Below, piece after piece: positions 15,542-22,906 of a stretch of DNA of 42,600 bases. This stretch comes from Micromonospora craterilacus (GTDB lineage: Bacteria; Actinomycetota; Actinomycetes; Mycobacteriales; Micromonosporaceae): contig NZ_POTY01000024.1 of NCBI RefSeq assembly GCF_003236315.1, positions 1 to 42,600 on the forward strand. Direction: 5' to 3'. The notes under the pieces were generated by a model. It was not told the DNA's origin. It did no database searches and worked only from the letters and a program-made list of their open reading frames with translations. Made by a program: the position numbers and the translations under genes. Position 1 is the stretch's first letter. The number at the start of each line of letters is the position of its first letter.

Positions 15542-16069
15542 ATGTCCGTCGTCGCCATCAGCCCCCGCAAGCACCCGCCCGGCCGCACCAACCGCACCCG
15601 GCTGGTGCGGCAGCGCACCGCGCCGACCCTGACCATCACCGTCGAGCTCGGCTCGGGGTCGGTGAGCCCCCGGCTGACCCGCCTGCTGGAGCTGTTGGGC
15701 GAGCTCGCCGAGTCGGGCGAGGGGCAGCTGTCGCACGACCTTGCCGACCGCCCCGAGGCGGAGCAGGACCCCCGGGCGGTACGCATCCTCACCGGGCCGC
15801 GGACGGTGCGCCAGGGCGACAGGGACGTCCCGCTGACCCGCATCGAGTACGACCTGCTGCTCTTCCTGGCCGAACGGCCCCGCCGGGTGTTCACCCGGCT
15901 CCAGCTGCTCAACTCCGTCTGGGGCTACGACCACGCGGTGGCCCGCACCGTCGACGTGCACGTCCGCCGGCTGCGCGCCAAGCTCGGCGTCGACACGCCG
16001 CTGCTGACCACCGTCCACGGTGTCGGGTACCGCCTCGCCGACGACGCCCGGGTGACCGTCGAACGCTGA
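15542..16069 (+). CDS. Receiver-less OmpR-type winged-helix regulator 1
   Basis: 175 residues. The C-terminal 95 residues are an OmpR/PhoB DNA-binding domain: [52 protein letters not shown] and the wing [13 protein letters not shown]. There is no phosphoacceptor receiver domain; instead residues 1-75 hold a short segment ([33 protein letters not shown]) shared with the next gene. The start follows AGGAGG. With no receiver it cannot be a standard two-component output; control by the N-terminal segment or by abundance is possible. It may be read through from the CDO-rhodanese operon across the hairpin at 15496-15523. Confidence 0.85.
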   Translation: MSVVAISPRKHPPGRTNRTRLVRQRTAPTLTITVELGSGSVSPRLTRLLELLGELAESGEGQLSHDLADRPEAEQDPRAVRILTGPRTVRQGDRDVPLTRIEYDLLLFLAERPRRVFTRLQLLNSVWGYDHAVARTVDVHVRRLRAKLGVDTPLLTTVHGVGYRLADDARVTVER

Positions 16070-16080
16070 GCCCGGCCGTC

Positions 16081-16116
16081 CGGCGCGGCGTGTCCCGGCG
16101 CGGGCACGCCGCGCCG
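16081..16116 (+). terminator. Strong hairpin after winged-helix gene 1
   Basis: A 12-bp perfect stem (CGGCGCGGCGTG / CACGCCGCGCCG) is extended after a one-base bulge by 4 more pairs (CCCG / CGGG) with a 3-nt loop. It starts 12 bases after the stop codon and separates the two winged-helix paralogues, so the second gene needs its own promoter. Confidence 0.6.
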
Positions 16117-16363
16117 TGCTGTCCCGCAGGCGTGACGGCGACGGTCGGCAACTCGGACGGTGACCCCCGTATCAGGTCAACTTGGCGACTCTGCTGTAAT
16201 CATCTGGCCTCGTACGCAGAGCGAGCAGGCGGCTCCGATGTGTCGGTCAATTGTCACATTCATGCAACGCAGCCGCCCCTTGACCCTTGCACGGGCGCCG
16301 GGAAGCATCGATTGGGCGGCGTCCCGGGCCGTGGGGAGATACCCGGATCAGCCAAGGAGGACC

Positions 16364-16972
16364 ATGTCGGTCAGCCCCGCTTCGTCGCGCGCAGGATGGC
16401 ATGCGTCCCAACCCGCGGTTCCCGGTCGACCTCCCGGCGGTCAGCGGCGTCCCACCAGCACCGCCGCCCCGGTTCTCACGGTCACCCTCTCCATCCCGCT
16501 GGCGTGCGAGGAGTCGCTGACCCCGGCCGCGCGCCGGTTGCTGGAGGCGGCCCGGGAGATGCTGGAGCGGGGCGAGGGAACCATCTCCAGCGGCCCGGTG
16601 GTGCCCGAGCGTCGCACCGAGGTCGTGCCGGCCGGCCGGGCGCCGTCGCGGCAGCTCGCCCCGACCGTGCCCACCCTGCACATCCTGGCCTCCTCCCGGT
16701 CGGTGCTGCGCGACGGCGAGGCGCTGCCGCTGACCCGGCTGGAGTTCGACCTGCTGCTGCACCTGGTGGCGCACCCCCGGCGGGTGTTCACCCGGCTCCA
16801 GCTGCTCAACGCGGTCTGGGGCTACGAGCACGCGGGCGTGCGTACGGTGGACGTGCACGTGCGCCGGCTGCGCGGCAAGGTCGGGGTGGACGTACCCCTG
16901 GTCACCACCGTCTACGGCGTGGGCTACCGGCTGGCCGACGACGCCCGGGTCACCCTCGACCGCACCGGCTGA
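16364..16972 (+). CDS. Receiver-less OmpR-type winged-helix regulator 2
   Basis: 202 residues, a tandem paralogue of the gene at 15542. The C-terminal winged helix ([66 protein letters not shown]) is roughly three-quarters identical by eye. The N-terminal segment (VLTVTLSIPLACEESLTPAARRLLEAAREMLERGEG) is recognisably related. The start follows AAGGAGG closely. The 247 bp before it (16117-16363) is relatively AT-rich around 16180-16270 and contains short repeats GTCAATT / GTCACAT near 16247-16260 that could be an operator for either paralogue. A 7-bp hairpin (TGACCCG / CGGGTCA) overlaps the stop codon. Confidence 0.85.
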   Translation: MSVSPASSRAGWHASQPAVPGRPPGGQRRPTSTAAPVLTVTLSIPLACEESLTPAARRLLEAAREMLERGEGTISSGPVVPERRTEVVPAGRAPSRQLAPTVPTLHILASSRSVLRDGEALPLTRLEFDLLLHLVAHPRRVFTRLQLLNAVWGYEHAGVRTVDVHVRRLRGKVGVDVPLVTTVYGVGYRLADDARVTLDRTG

Positions 16973-17066
16973 CCCGTCCCGGGTCACCGCCCGCCGACAA
17001 CTCCGGGCGCAGGCTCGCGGACCGGGTCGTCGCGACCGTCGCCCGGCCACCCGGCACGATGGTCGG

Positions 17067-17708
17067 ATGCGCGTCCGTCCCATCTCACCGCAGCGACTGG
17101 TCGCCGATCTGGTCGAGCGGCTCGTCGGCGCCACGCCCGCCGGGCGGTTACGGGTCGCGCTGGACGGCGCCCCCGCCGCCGGCCCGGACGAGCTGGCCGC
17201 CGCCCTGGTCGACCCGCTACGCGCCGGTGGCCGTCCGGTGCTGCACGTACGGGCCGAGGACTTCCTGCGTCCCGCCTCGGTCCGCCTGGAACGGGGCCGG
17301 ACCGACCCGGACGCGTACTACGAGGGCTGGGTCGACGAGGCCGGCCTACGTCGCGAGGTGCTGGACCCGGCGGGCCCGGCCGGCACCGGGCTGCTGCTGC
17401 CCTCGCTGTGGGACGCCCGGGTGGACCGGGCCAGCCGAGCCGCGTACGTCGAACTGCCACCCGGCGGGGTGGTCCTGGTCAGCGGCGCGTTCCTGCTCGG
17501 CGGCGGGCTGCCGTTCGACGTCACCGTGCACCTGGAGCTGTCCGCCGCCGCGCTGGGCCGGCGTACCGATCCCGAGTTGGCGTGGACGCTGCCGGCGTTC
17601 GCCCGGTACGCCGAGGAGGTCGCCCCGGCGAGCTTCGCGGACCTGGTGGTCCGGGCCGACGACCCCCGCCGTCCGGCGATCGTGGAATCCGCCGACGACC
17701 CGGTTTGA
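17067..17708 (+). CDS. Uridine-kinase-like P-loop protein without Walker A lysine
   Basis: 213 residues resembling actinobacterial uridine kinase-like proteins: LRVALDGAPAAGPDELAAAL, RPVLHVRAEDFLRPASVRLERGR, DAYYEGWVDEAGLRREVLDP, LPPGGVVLVSGAFLLGGGLPFD. The segment in the P-loop position, DGAPAAGPDEL, lacks the Gly-Lys-Ser/Thr end of a true Walker A motif. ATP binding by the normal mode is therefore doubtful, although the family fold and acceptor-site motifs are kept. It could be a pseudokinase or bind nucleotide differently. The stop codon overlaps the -35 of the SigB-type promoter for the next gene. No ribosome site is clear. Confidence 0.72.
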   Translation: MRVRPISPQRLVADLVERLVGATPAGRLRVALDGAPAAGPDELAAALVDPLRAGGRPVLHVRAEDFLRPASVRLERGRTDPDAYYEGWVDEAGLRREVLDPAGPAGTGLLLPSLWDARVDRASRAAYVELPPGGVVLVSGAFLLGGGLPFDVTVHLELSAAALGRRTDPELAWTLPAFARYAEEVAPASFADLVVRADDPRRPAIVESADDPV

Positions 17709-17728
17709 TCCGCGGCAGGTGGGGGTAT
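17703..17728 (+). promoter_or_regulatory. SigB/SigF-type promoter of the DksA-like gene
   Basis: GGTTT followed (after GTTT) by 16 bases and GGGTAT, the closest match in the window to the SigF/SigB consensus. The -35 lies inside the last codons of the upstream gene. The predicted 5' leader is about 95 bases. Confidence 0.7.
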
Positions 17729-17829
17729 TCGCGGGGCTCACAGCGCCCGGATGGTCACCTCTGGGCGGTATGACCGGGTGGGGACGGCCCCGCCCGTGAC
17801 GACGATGAAGCCCAGGAAAGGCGGCAGCC

Positions 17830-18228
17830 ATGCTCGTCCACGACACGGTCGGCACGGGCCGATCCCAGGCGGAGATCGACCAGATCCGACTCTCCCTGCA
17901 GGCCCGGCACGACGAGCTGTCCGCGGAGTACGAGCAGGCCGTGCAGCAGAGCCAGGTGTTGCGGCTGGTCGAGGTCGGCGACACCGCGGGTGACGACCAG
18001 GCCGACAGCGGCACCAAGACCGCCGAGCGGGACACCGCGCAGTCCCTGCTGCGGACCATCCTCGACCGTCGCGCCCAGTACGAACACGCCCTGACCCGCC
18101 TTGAGGAGGGCACCTACGGCTTCTGCGAGGGCTGCTCCGCGCCCATCCCGGTGGAACGGCTGGAGATCTTCCCGTCGGCCACCACCTGCGTGGCCTGCAA
18201 ACAGACCCGGGAGCGTCGGGCGGCCTGA
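17830..18228 (+). CDS. DksA/TraR-type C4 zinc-finger protein
   Basis: 132 residues. A helical hairpin with acidic tip (about residues 15-90) is followed by the zinc finger YGFCEGCSAPIP...ATTCVACK, with Cys99, Cys102, Cys120 and Cys123. DksA/TraR proteins insert the coiled coil into the RNA polymerase secondary channel and tune initiation during stress; actinobacterial members include RbpA-independent, CarD-independent paralogues of unclear role. A SigB-type promoter upstream fits a stress role. The DUF72 gene starts 45 bp after the stop on the same strand and may share the message. Confidence 0.87.
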   Translation: MLVHDTVGTGRSQAEIDQIRLSLQARHDELSAEYEQAVQQSQVLRLVEVGDTAGDDQADSGTKTAERDTAQSLLRTILDRRAQYEHALTRLEEGTYGFCEGCSAPIPVERLEIFPSATTCVACKQTRERRAA

Positions 18229-18273
18229 TCCGCTGCGGTTGCCGGTCGGTCCGGGACGAGGTGGACTTCCACC

Positions 18274-19149
18274 ATGGGCGAGATCAGGGTCGGCACCGCG
18301 TCCTGGACCGACCGGACCCTGCTGGATTCCGGTTGGTACCCGCAGACGGCCGACACACCGGAGAAGCGGCTGGCCTACTACGCGCGGCAGTTCCCGCTGG
18401 TCGAGGTCGACGCCACCTACTACTCGCCGCCGGCCGAGCGCACCGCCCGGCTCTGGGCCGAGCGGACCCCGGCCGGCTTCACCTTCAACGTCAAGGCGTT
18501 CAGCCTGCTGACCGGCCACCCCACCAAGGTCAGCGCGATCTACAAGGATCTGCGGCCGGACACCGACAAGCGCAACCTCTACCCGGACGACCTGCCGGCG
18601 CAGGCGTACGAGGAAATCTGGACCCGCTTCCTCAGCGCGCTGGATCCGCTGGTCGAGGCGGGCAAGCTCGGCGCGCTGCTGTTCCAGTTCCCGCCCTGGT
18701 TCACCATCCGACGGGACAACAAGCAGTACCTGCTGGAGGTGACCCGGCGCTGCGCGCCGTTGCGGCCGGTCTTCGAGTTCCGGCACGCCTCCTGGTTCGA
18801 CGGGGACAACGCCGAGGAGACCCTGGCCTTCCTGCGTGAGCACCGGCTGGCGTACGTCAGCGTGGACATGCCGCAGGGGCACCGCTCGTCGGTGCCGCCG
18901 GTGCTGGCCGCCACCTCGGACCTCGCCGTCGTCCGCTTCCACGGCCACAGCGACAAGTGGACCAGTCGGGACATTTATCAGAAGTTCGGCTATCACTACT
19001 CCGAGCGCGAACTCCGCGCCTGGGCCCCCAAGCTGCGCGAACTGGCCGAGGAAACCGAGCAGACGCACGTGCTGATGAACAACTGCTACCGCGACTATGC
19101 GCAGACCAACGCCCAGCAACTCCAGACGCTCCTCGCCGACGAGTCCTGA
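18274..19149 (+). CDS. DUF72 (YecE-like) family protein
   Basis: 291 residues, usual family length. Signatures include IRVGTASWTDRTLLDSGWYP, YYARQFPLVEVDATYYSPP, FTFNVKAFSLLTGHPTK, LLFQFPPWF, FEFRHASWF and AYVSVDMPQG. The fold is a TIM barrel; the biochemical function is not established. The start follows GAGGTGG. It is probably co-transcribed with the DksA-like gene. Confidence 0.88.
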   Translation: MGEIRVGTASWTDRTLLDSGWYPQTADTPEKRLAYYARQFPLVEVDATYYSPPAERTARLWAERTPAGFTFNVKAFSLLTGHPTKVSAIYKDLRPDTDKRNLYPDDLPAQAYEEIWTRFLSALDPLVEAGKLGALLFQFPPWFTIRRDNKQYLLEVTRRCAPLRPVFEFRHASWFDGDNAEETLAFLREHRLAYVSVDMPQGHRSSVPPVLAATSDLAVVRFHGHSDKWTSRDIYQKFGYHYSERELRAWAPKLRELAEETEQTHVLMNNCYRDYAQTNAQQLQTLLADES

Positions 19150-19401
19150 CGGGCGTGCCTGACCTGGCACTGTGCGATGTCGCGGTGGTCGGCGTCCGGC
19201 GAATGTGTCCGGCCGATTGCGTCGGCGTTTCCGATCATGATCACGACCGTCAAACCGGGTGACAGATCGGCGTCGTTACCAAATGGAGATCAACGGCGTC
19301 TGTTCCGCTGGTCAGCAAGCATCTTGAATGTGAAGGAAGCATCAGTCCCTGGAGTGAATGAATCTTTGCAGACCCGAACCCCCGCCCAGAAGGGAAACCT
19401 C

Positions 19402-20754
19402 GTGGTCCACACTCAACCCTCCCGCCGGAGGCGTCGCCTGACGACGCTCGGCGCGGCACTCACCATCGGTCTGGCCAGCATCGTCGCACCGCCGACCGGG
19501 GCAGTCGCCGCCGCGGAGCCCTCCGCCCTGCCCAGCGGCAACACCGCGTACCGCACGCTGGCCGACTACGAGAACGACATGGCCACCCTCGCCGCGGATT
19601 ACCCGACGCTGGTCAAGCCGCTCGAACTGCCGTACAAGACGACCTCGGGCCGGACCGTCCGGGGCATCGAGATCAGCAGGAACGTGCAGCTGAACGACGG
19701 CAAGCCGGTCTTCGTGAACGTCGCCATGCACCACGGCAACGAGTGGCCCAGCGGCGAGCTGACCATGGAGTTCGCCATCGACCTGGTCAAGAACGCCAAG
19801 GACCCGTACGTGGCGAACCTGCTCGACCGGGCCCGGCTCGTGGTCGTACCGGTGGTGAACGTGGACGGCTTCGTGCGTAACCGCCGCCAGACCGACACCA
19901 ACACGGACATGAACCGCAACTACGGGATGGGCTGGCTGCCGATCTCGACCGGCGGCGTCGCCCCGTGGTCGGAGCCGGAGACCAAGAACATGGAGTGGCT
20001 GCTCTCCACCCGGCAGGCGACCGTCTTCAACACCCAGCACACCTGTATCCGGGTGGTGCTCTACCCGCCGCTGCAACTCGCCGCCGGACCGGCGCAGGAC
20101 ACCGAGCGCCTGCACCGGCTCGCCTCCGCCGTCGCCGCGCAGTACGGCCCGACGTACAACGCGCTGCCGTCGGCCGAGGACTACGAGACGACCGGTGAGG
20201 CCATCGACTGGGCGTACTACGCCACCCGTGGCCTGTCCATCACCACCGAGACCTGCCCCAACCCGGGCGTGGCCCGGAACTACCAGACGCAGGTCCTGGA
20301 CACCTACGCCACGCACCGCAAGGCCATGTTCGAGGCGGTCGAGACCACCGCTGACCAGAGCGAGCACGCGATCATCGAGGGCAAGGCGCCCAAGGACGCG
20401 GTGCTGCGCATCACCAAGTCCTTCGACATGTACACCAGCCCGTACGCCCAGCCCGGCGGCGGTGTCCGGCCGACGTCGTTCACCACCACGCTCACCTCGG
20501 AGCTGGACATCGTCAACCCGAACGGCAAGTTCCAGTGGGCGGTCAACCCGTCGTACCGGCCCGTCCCGGCCTACCAGGCCGACGGCGTGCGCGGTAACCA
20601 GACCGGCTTCTACACCGAGCCGTGGATCCTCACCTGCGAGCGCCCCGACGGCACCGTGCTGCAGACCACCCCGGTCAACGTGGACCTGGGCAAGCGCGTC
20701 GAGGTCGACTTCAAGGAGTGCAAGCGGAAGTTCAACGGCAACGGCCCCAAGTAG
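19402..20754 (+). CDS. Secreted M14-family zinc carboxypeptidase
   Basis: 450 residues. A signal peptide with five arginines, then LTTLGAALTIGLASIVAP and a likely cleavage after AVAA (about residue 36), sends it out of the cell; the arginine cluster could serve Sec or Tat. The M14 site is complete: zinc ligands His111 and Glu114 in HHGNEW and His213 in NTQHT, substrate-binding Asn171-Arg172 in DMNRNYG, and catalytic Glu283 in ITTETCPNP. The last 100 residues form a beta-rich accessory domain ending CERPDGTVLQTTPV...ECKRK. GTG at 19402 was chosen for AGAAGGGA 7 bases upstream. The 250 bp before it is less GC-rich than its surroundings. It trims C-terminal residues from external peptides or cell-wall peptides; substrate unknown. 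Confidence 0.9.
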   Translation: MVHTQPSRRRRRLTTLGAALTIGLASIVAPPTGAVAAAEPSALPSGNTAYRTLADYENDMATLAADYPTLVKPLELPYKTTSGRTVRGIEISRNVQLNDGKPVFVNVAMHHGNEWPSGELTMEFAIDLVKNAKDPYVANLLDRARLVVVPVVNVDGFVRNRRQTDTNTDMNRNYGMGWLPISTGGVAPWSEPETKNMEWLLSTRQATVFNTQHTCIRVVLYPPLQLAAGPAQDTERLHRLASAVAAQYGPTYNALPSAEDYETTGEAIDWAYYATRGLSITTETCPNPGVARNYQTQVLDTYATHRKAMFEAVETTADQSEHAIIEGKAPKDAVLRITKSFDMYTSPYAQPGGGVRPTSFTTTLTSELDIVNPNGKFQWAVNPSYRPVPAYQADGVRGNQTGFYTEPWILTCERPDGTVLQTTPVNVDLGKRVEVDFKECKRKFNGNGPK

Positions 20755-20772
20755 CCGCAGACCGTCACTCGG

Positions 20773-20809
20773 GGTGCGGGGCGGCAGGCGCCATCTGCCG
20801 CCCCGCACC
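20773..20809 (+). terminator. Terminator hairpin after carboxypeptidase
   Basis: A perfect 15-bp stem (GGTGCGGGGCGGCAG / CTGCCGCCCCGCACC) closes a 7-nt loop 18 bases after the stop codon. Confidence 0.7.
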
Positions 20810-20938
20810 GCGTGAACGATTTCGCCGGTCTCATCCCGACGGGGTGAGGCCGGCTCACCCTTCTGGTGCAGAAAATGGGCGGAGTGCGGTCGGTCGGGGC
20901 GACCGTGCGTGCGACCGACACCACGGAGGTGGTTGGCG

Positions 20939-21133
20939 ATGACGGCTCGGGTGGTGGCGCACCGGCGACACAACGCGATCGTGCACGTCGTCGGCGCGTC
21001 CGGACAGGCCAGACGGGTGCCACGCGCCGGGCGGGCCAGCCCGATCCGGCCACGGCGCGGCCCGGCGGGTCCGCCGCGACGTCACGACGACCGACGGTGG
21101 GAGACCGACCTACGGGGGTGGACAGATGGCTGA
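20939..21133 (+). CDS. Small basic protein coupled to DUF2267 gene
   Basis: 64 residues, very Arg-rich (begins MTARVVAHRRHNAIVHVVG, ends RRWETDLRGWTDG). It is supported by a ribosome site CGGAGGT 8 bases before the ATG, by G/C in the third position of most early codons, and by an 8-bp overlap with the next gene (ATGGCTGA) that would couple their translation. I recognise no domain. The composition would suit nucleic-acid or membrane-surface binding, but that is a guess. Over-called reading frames are common in GC-rich DNA, hence the moderate confidence. Confidence 0.55.
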   Translation: MTARVVAHRRHNAIVHVVGASGQARRVPRAGRASPIRPRRGPAGPPRRHDDRRWETDLRGWTDG

Positions 21134-21554
21134 ACAGTTCCAGTCGGCGGTCGAGTCCTCGGTGGACAAGACCAATTTGATCCTCAAGGACATCGAGCAG
21201 GCGTACGGGTGGCCGAAGGAGCAGCGGAACCAGTCGTACGCCGCGCTGCGCACCGTGCTGCACCTGCTGCGCGACCGGCTGCCGGTGCAGGAGAGCGTGG
21301 AGTTCTCCGCCCAGCTGCCGATGCTCGTGCGGGGCATCTACTTCGACGGGTGGCAGCCGCAGAACGTGCCGATCAAGCTCAACCGGGACGACTTCCTCCT
21401 GGAGGTCCGCCAGGGCTTCCCGTACGACGTGGAGGGCGGCCCGGAACGGGTGGTCCAGGTGGTGCTGGACACCCTGCGCCGGCACATCACCCAGGGCGAG
21501 TGGGACGAGGTGAAGGACACCATGCCGGCCGACCTCGCCCGGATGATGCCCTGA
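21126..21554 (+). CDS. DUF2267 domain protein
   Basis: 142 residues. The family pattern is clear: VDKTNLILKDIEQAYGW, SYAALRTVLHLLRDRLPVQESVEFSAQLPMLVRGIYFDGW and FPYDVEGGPERVVQVVLDTLRRHITQGEWDEVKDTMPADL. DUF2267 proteins are small helical proteins of unknown function, often near stress genes in actinobacteria. The start follows GGGGGTGG and overlaps the stop of the small basic ORF. Confidence 0.87.
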   Translation: MAEQFQSAVESSVDKTNLILKDIEQAYGWPKEQRNQSYAALRTVLHLLRDRLPVQESVEFSAQLPMLVRGIYFDGWQPQNVPIKLNRDDFLLEVRQGFPYDVEGGPERVVQVVLDTLRRHITQGEWDEVKDTMPADLARMMP

Positions 21555-21567
21555 CCCGGCAACTCTC

Positions 21568-21600
21568 TCGGCCCGTCCCACCTTCCGTGGGGCGGGCCGA
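21568..21600. terminator. Bidirectional hairpin between DUF2267 and PIG-L genes
   Basis: A 14-bp stem (TCGGCCCGTCCCAC / GTGGGGCGGGCCGA, one G-U wobble) closes a 5-nt loop between convergent genes. It can serve both strands. Confidence 0.65.
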
Positions 21601-21627
21601 AGCGTGCGGTGCCGGGCCCGCCCCGGC

Positions 21628-22365
21628 CTACCAGAGGTCGAAGTGGAACACCTCGAACGAGGTGCCGTAGCGCACGCCCAGCCGGGCCCCGACCGGGCGC
21701 GCGCCGCTCTCCAGGAACTCCTCGGCGTCGAAGCTGCCGTCACCCAACCCGGTGAGGTACGCCTCGTGCGCCAGCAGCGACGCCACACCCCGGGCGAACG
21801 TGTCGGTGGTGTCCACCCCGTGCGCCGAGCGGGGCGAGGAGGCCGCCCACACCTGGCGTACGCCGCCCCACGGCTCGACGCCACCGGTCAGCTGCTCCGG
21901 GAAGATCCACCGGTTGCCGGCGTCCCGGACCGCGTCCAGGGTGGCCCGGCCCACCGCGATGTGGTCGGCCTGGTTGAGGATGTCCGCCCCGTCCCAGGTC
22001 GCCCGGAAGTTGTTGGTGATCACGATCTCCGGCTGGTGCCGGCGTACCACCGCGGCCAGTTCCCGGCGCAGGGCCACGCCGTACTCCAACACCCCGTCGG
22101 GCAGGCCGAGGAACTCCACGGTGTCCACCCCGACCAGGGCCGCCGAGTCGCGCTGCTCCTGCTCGCGTACCTCCCGGGCCTGCGGGGGTGGCATCCCGTC
22201 GATGCCTGCCTCGCCGCTGGTGACCAGGCAGTAGACCACCTGTCTGCCCTGGTCGGTCCAGCGCGCGATGGCGGCGGCCGCACCGAACTCCAGGTCGTCC
22301 GGGTGCGCCACGATCGCCAGCGCACGGCGCCAGTCCTCGGTCACCGGCTGCAACGGCGTGGTCAT
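21628..22365 (-). CDS. PIG-L family deacetylase
   Basis: 245 residues. The zinc motif AHPDDLEFG (His21, Asp23, Asp24) and the distal DH in NQADHIAVG mark the LmbE/PIG-L fold. These enzymes remove acetyl or acyl groups from N-acetylglucosaminyl conjugates or similar amides; MshB of mycothiol synthesis is a member, but this protein is shorter than MshB and lacks its typical length and context. The start at 22365 follows GGAGGTG. It is divergent from the repeat-peptide/JmjC operon with 226 bp between starts. Substrate unknown. Confidence 0.87.
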   Translation of the reverse strand: MTTPLQPVTEDWRRALAIVAHPDDLEFGAAAAIARWTDQGRQVVYCLVTSGEAGIDGMPPPQAREVREQEQRDSAALVGVDTVEFLGLPDGVLEYGVALRRELAAVVRRHQPEIVITNNFRATWDGADILNQADHIAVGRATLDAVRDAGNRWIFPEQLTGGVEPWGGVRQVWAASSPRSAHGVDTTDTFARGVASLLAHEAYLTGLGDGSFDAEEFLESGARPVGARLGVRYGTSFEVFHFDLW

Positions 22366-22507
22366 CTACACCTCCGTCTGGTGGGGTCCGTCCATCCTGC
22401 CACCGCGACCCGGTTCGCGCCGGGGAGCCGCGGCGCGGTCGGAGTCGGGCGACGTGGCGAACGGGTCCTGTCGACCGGTTCGGGCGTCTACGGTGGGGTG
22501 CAGTGTG

Positions 22508-22533
22508 GTTAGAGAAGATCGGGCGCGGGGTAC
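22508..22533 (+). promoter_or_regulatory. SigB/SigF-type promoter of the repeat-peptide/JmjC operon
   Basis: GTTA (one mismatch to GTTT), 16 bases, GGGTAC. It ends 58 bases before the ATG of the repeat peptide. Confidence 0.55.
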
Positions 22534-22591
22534 CACCCGCGGCACGACGCACCCGACCGACGGCGGGAGCGGGTCCATCCGAGGGAGCACG

Positions 22592-22897
22592 ATGCCACTC
22601 AACGACGACGACATGCAGACCACCAGCGGCGGCGGGCTGGAGGGCCCGGCCGACGGCGGCGCGACCCCCGGCCAGCACGACGGTGGTGCGGACGGCAGCG
22701 CCGAGGGCCCGGCCGACGGCGGTGCCACTCCCGGCCAGCACGATGGCGGTGCCGACGGTAGCGCCGAGGGGCCCGCCGACGGGGGCGCGACGCCGGGCCA
22801 GCACGACGGTGGTGCGGACGGCAGTGCCGAGGGCCCGGCCGACGGCGGTGCCACCCCCGGCCAGCAGGACGGCGGGGCCGACGGCGGCGCCCGGTAA
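22592..22897 (+). CDS. Four-repeat Gly/Asp-rich peptide, possible modification substrate
   Basis: 101 residues. A 16-residue N-terminus (MPLNDDDMQTTSGGGL) is followed by four tandem units of 21 residues, each beginning EGPADGGATPGQ and continuing HDGGADGSA; the fourth has QDGGADGGA, so it loses the His, and a final Arg ends the protein. The start follows GAGGGAG. The protein is acidic, has no Cys, no signal peptide and no membrane segment, and would be disordered. It lies 9 bp upstream of a JmjC oxygenase, with which it must be co-translated. A short leader plus repeated core next to a modifying enzyme resembles a multi-core RiPP precursor or a dedicated hydroxylation substrate. I do not recognise a named family, so this is inference. 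Confidence 0.7.
   Translation: MPLNDDDMQTTSGGGLEGPADGGATPGQHDGGADGSAEGPADGGATPGQHDGGADGSAEGPADGGATPGQHDGGADGSAEGPADGGATPGQQDGGADGGAR
22640..22891 (+). repeat. Four tandem 63-bp units within the peptide gene
   Basis: Units occupy 22640-22702, 22703-22765, 22766-22828 and 22829-22891, in frame, each encoding 21 residues. Between units most base differences are at third positions (for example GGCGCGACC versus GGTGCCACT), while the amino acids stay the same until the last unit. The pattern suggests selection on the encoded repeat rather than very recent DNA duplication. Confidence 0.9.
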
Positions 22898-22906
22898 CGG
22901 TCCGCC

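Noticed and set aside
19177..19401. Longer N-terminus for the M14 carboxypeptidase
   Set aside because: The added residues would precede the signal peptide. GTG at 19402 has AGAAGGGA at proper spacing and puts the Arg cluster at the N-terminus.
22640..22891. CRISPR array
   Set aside because: Units are contiguous with no unique spacers, in frame, and part of a coding gene. The same applies to the 24-bp repeats at 42424-42600.
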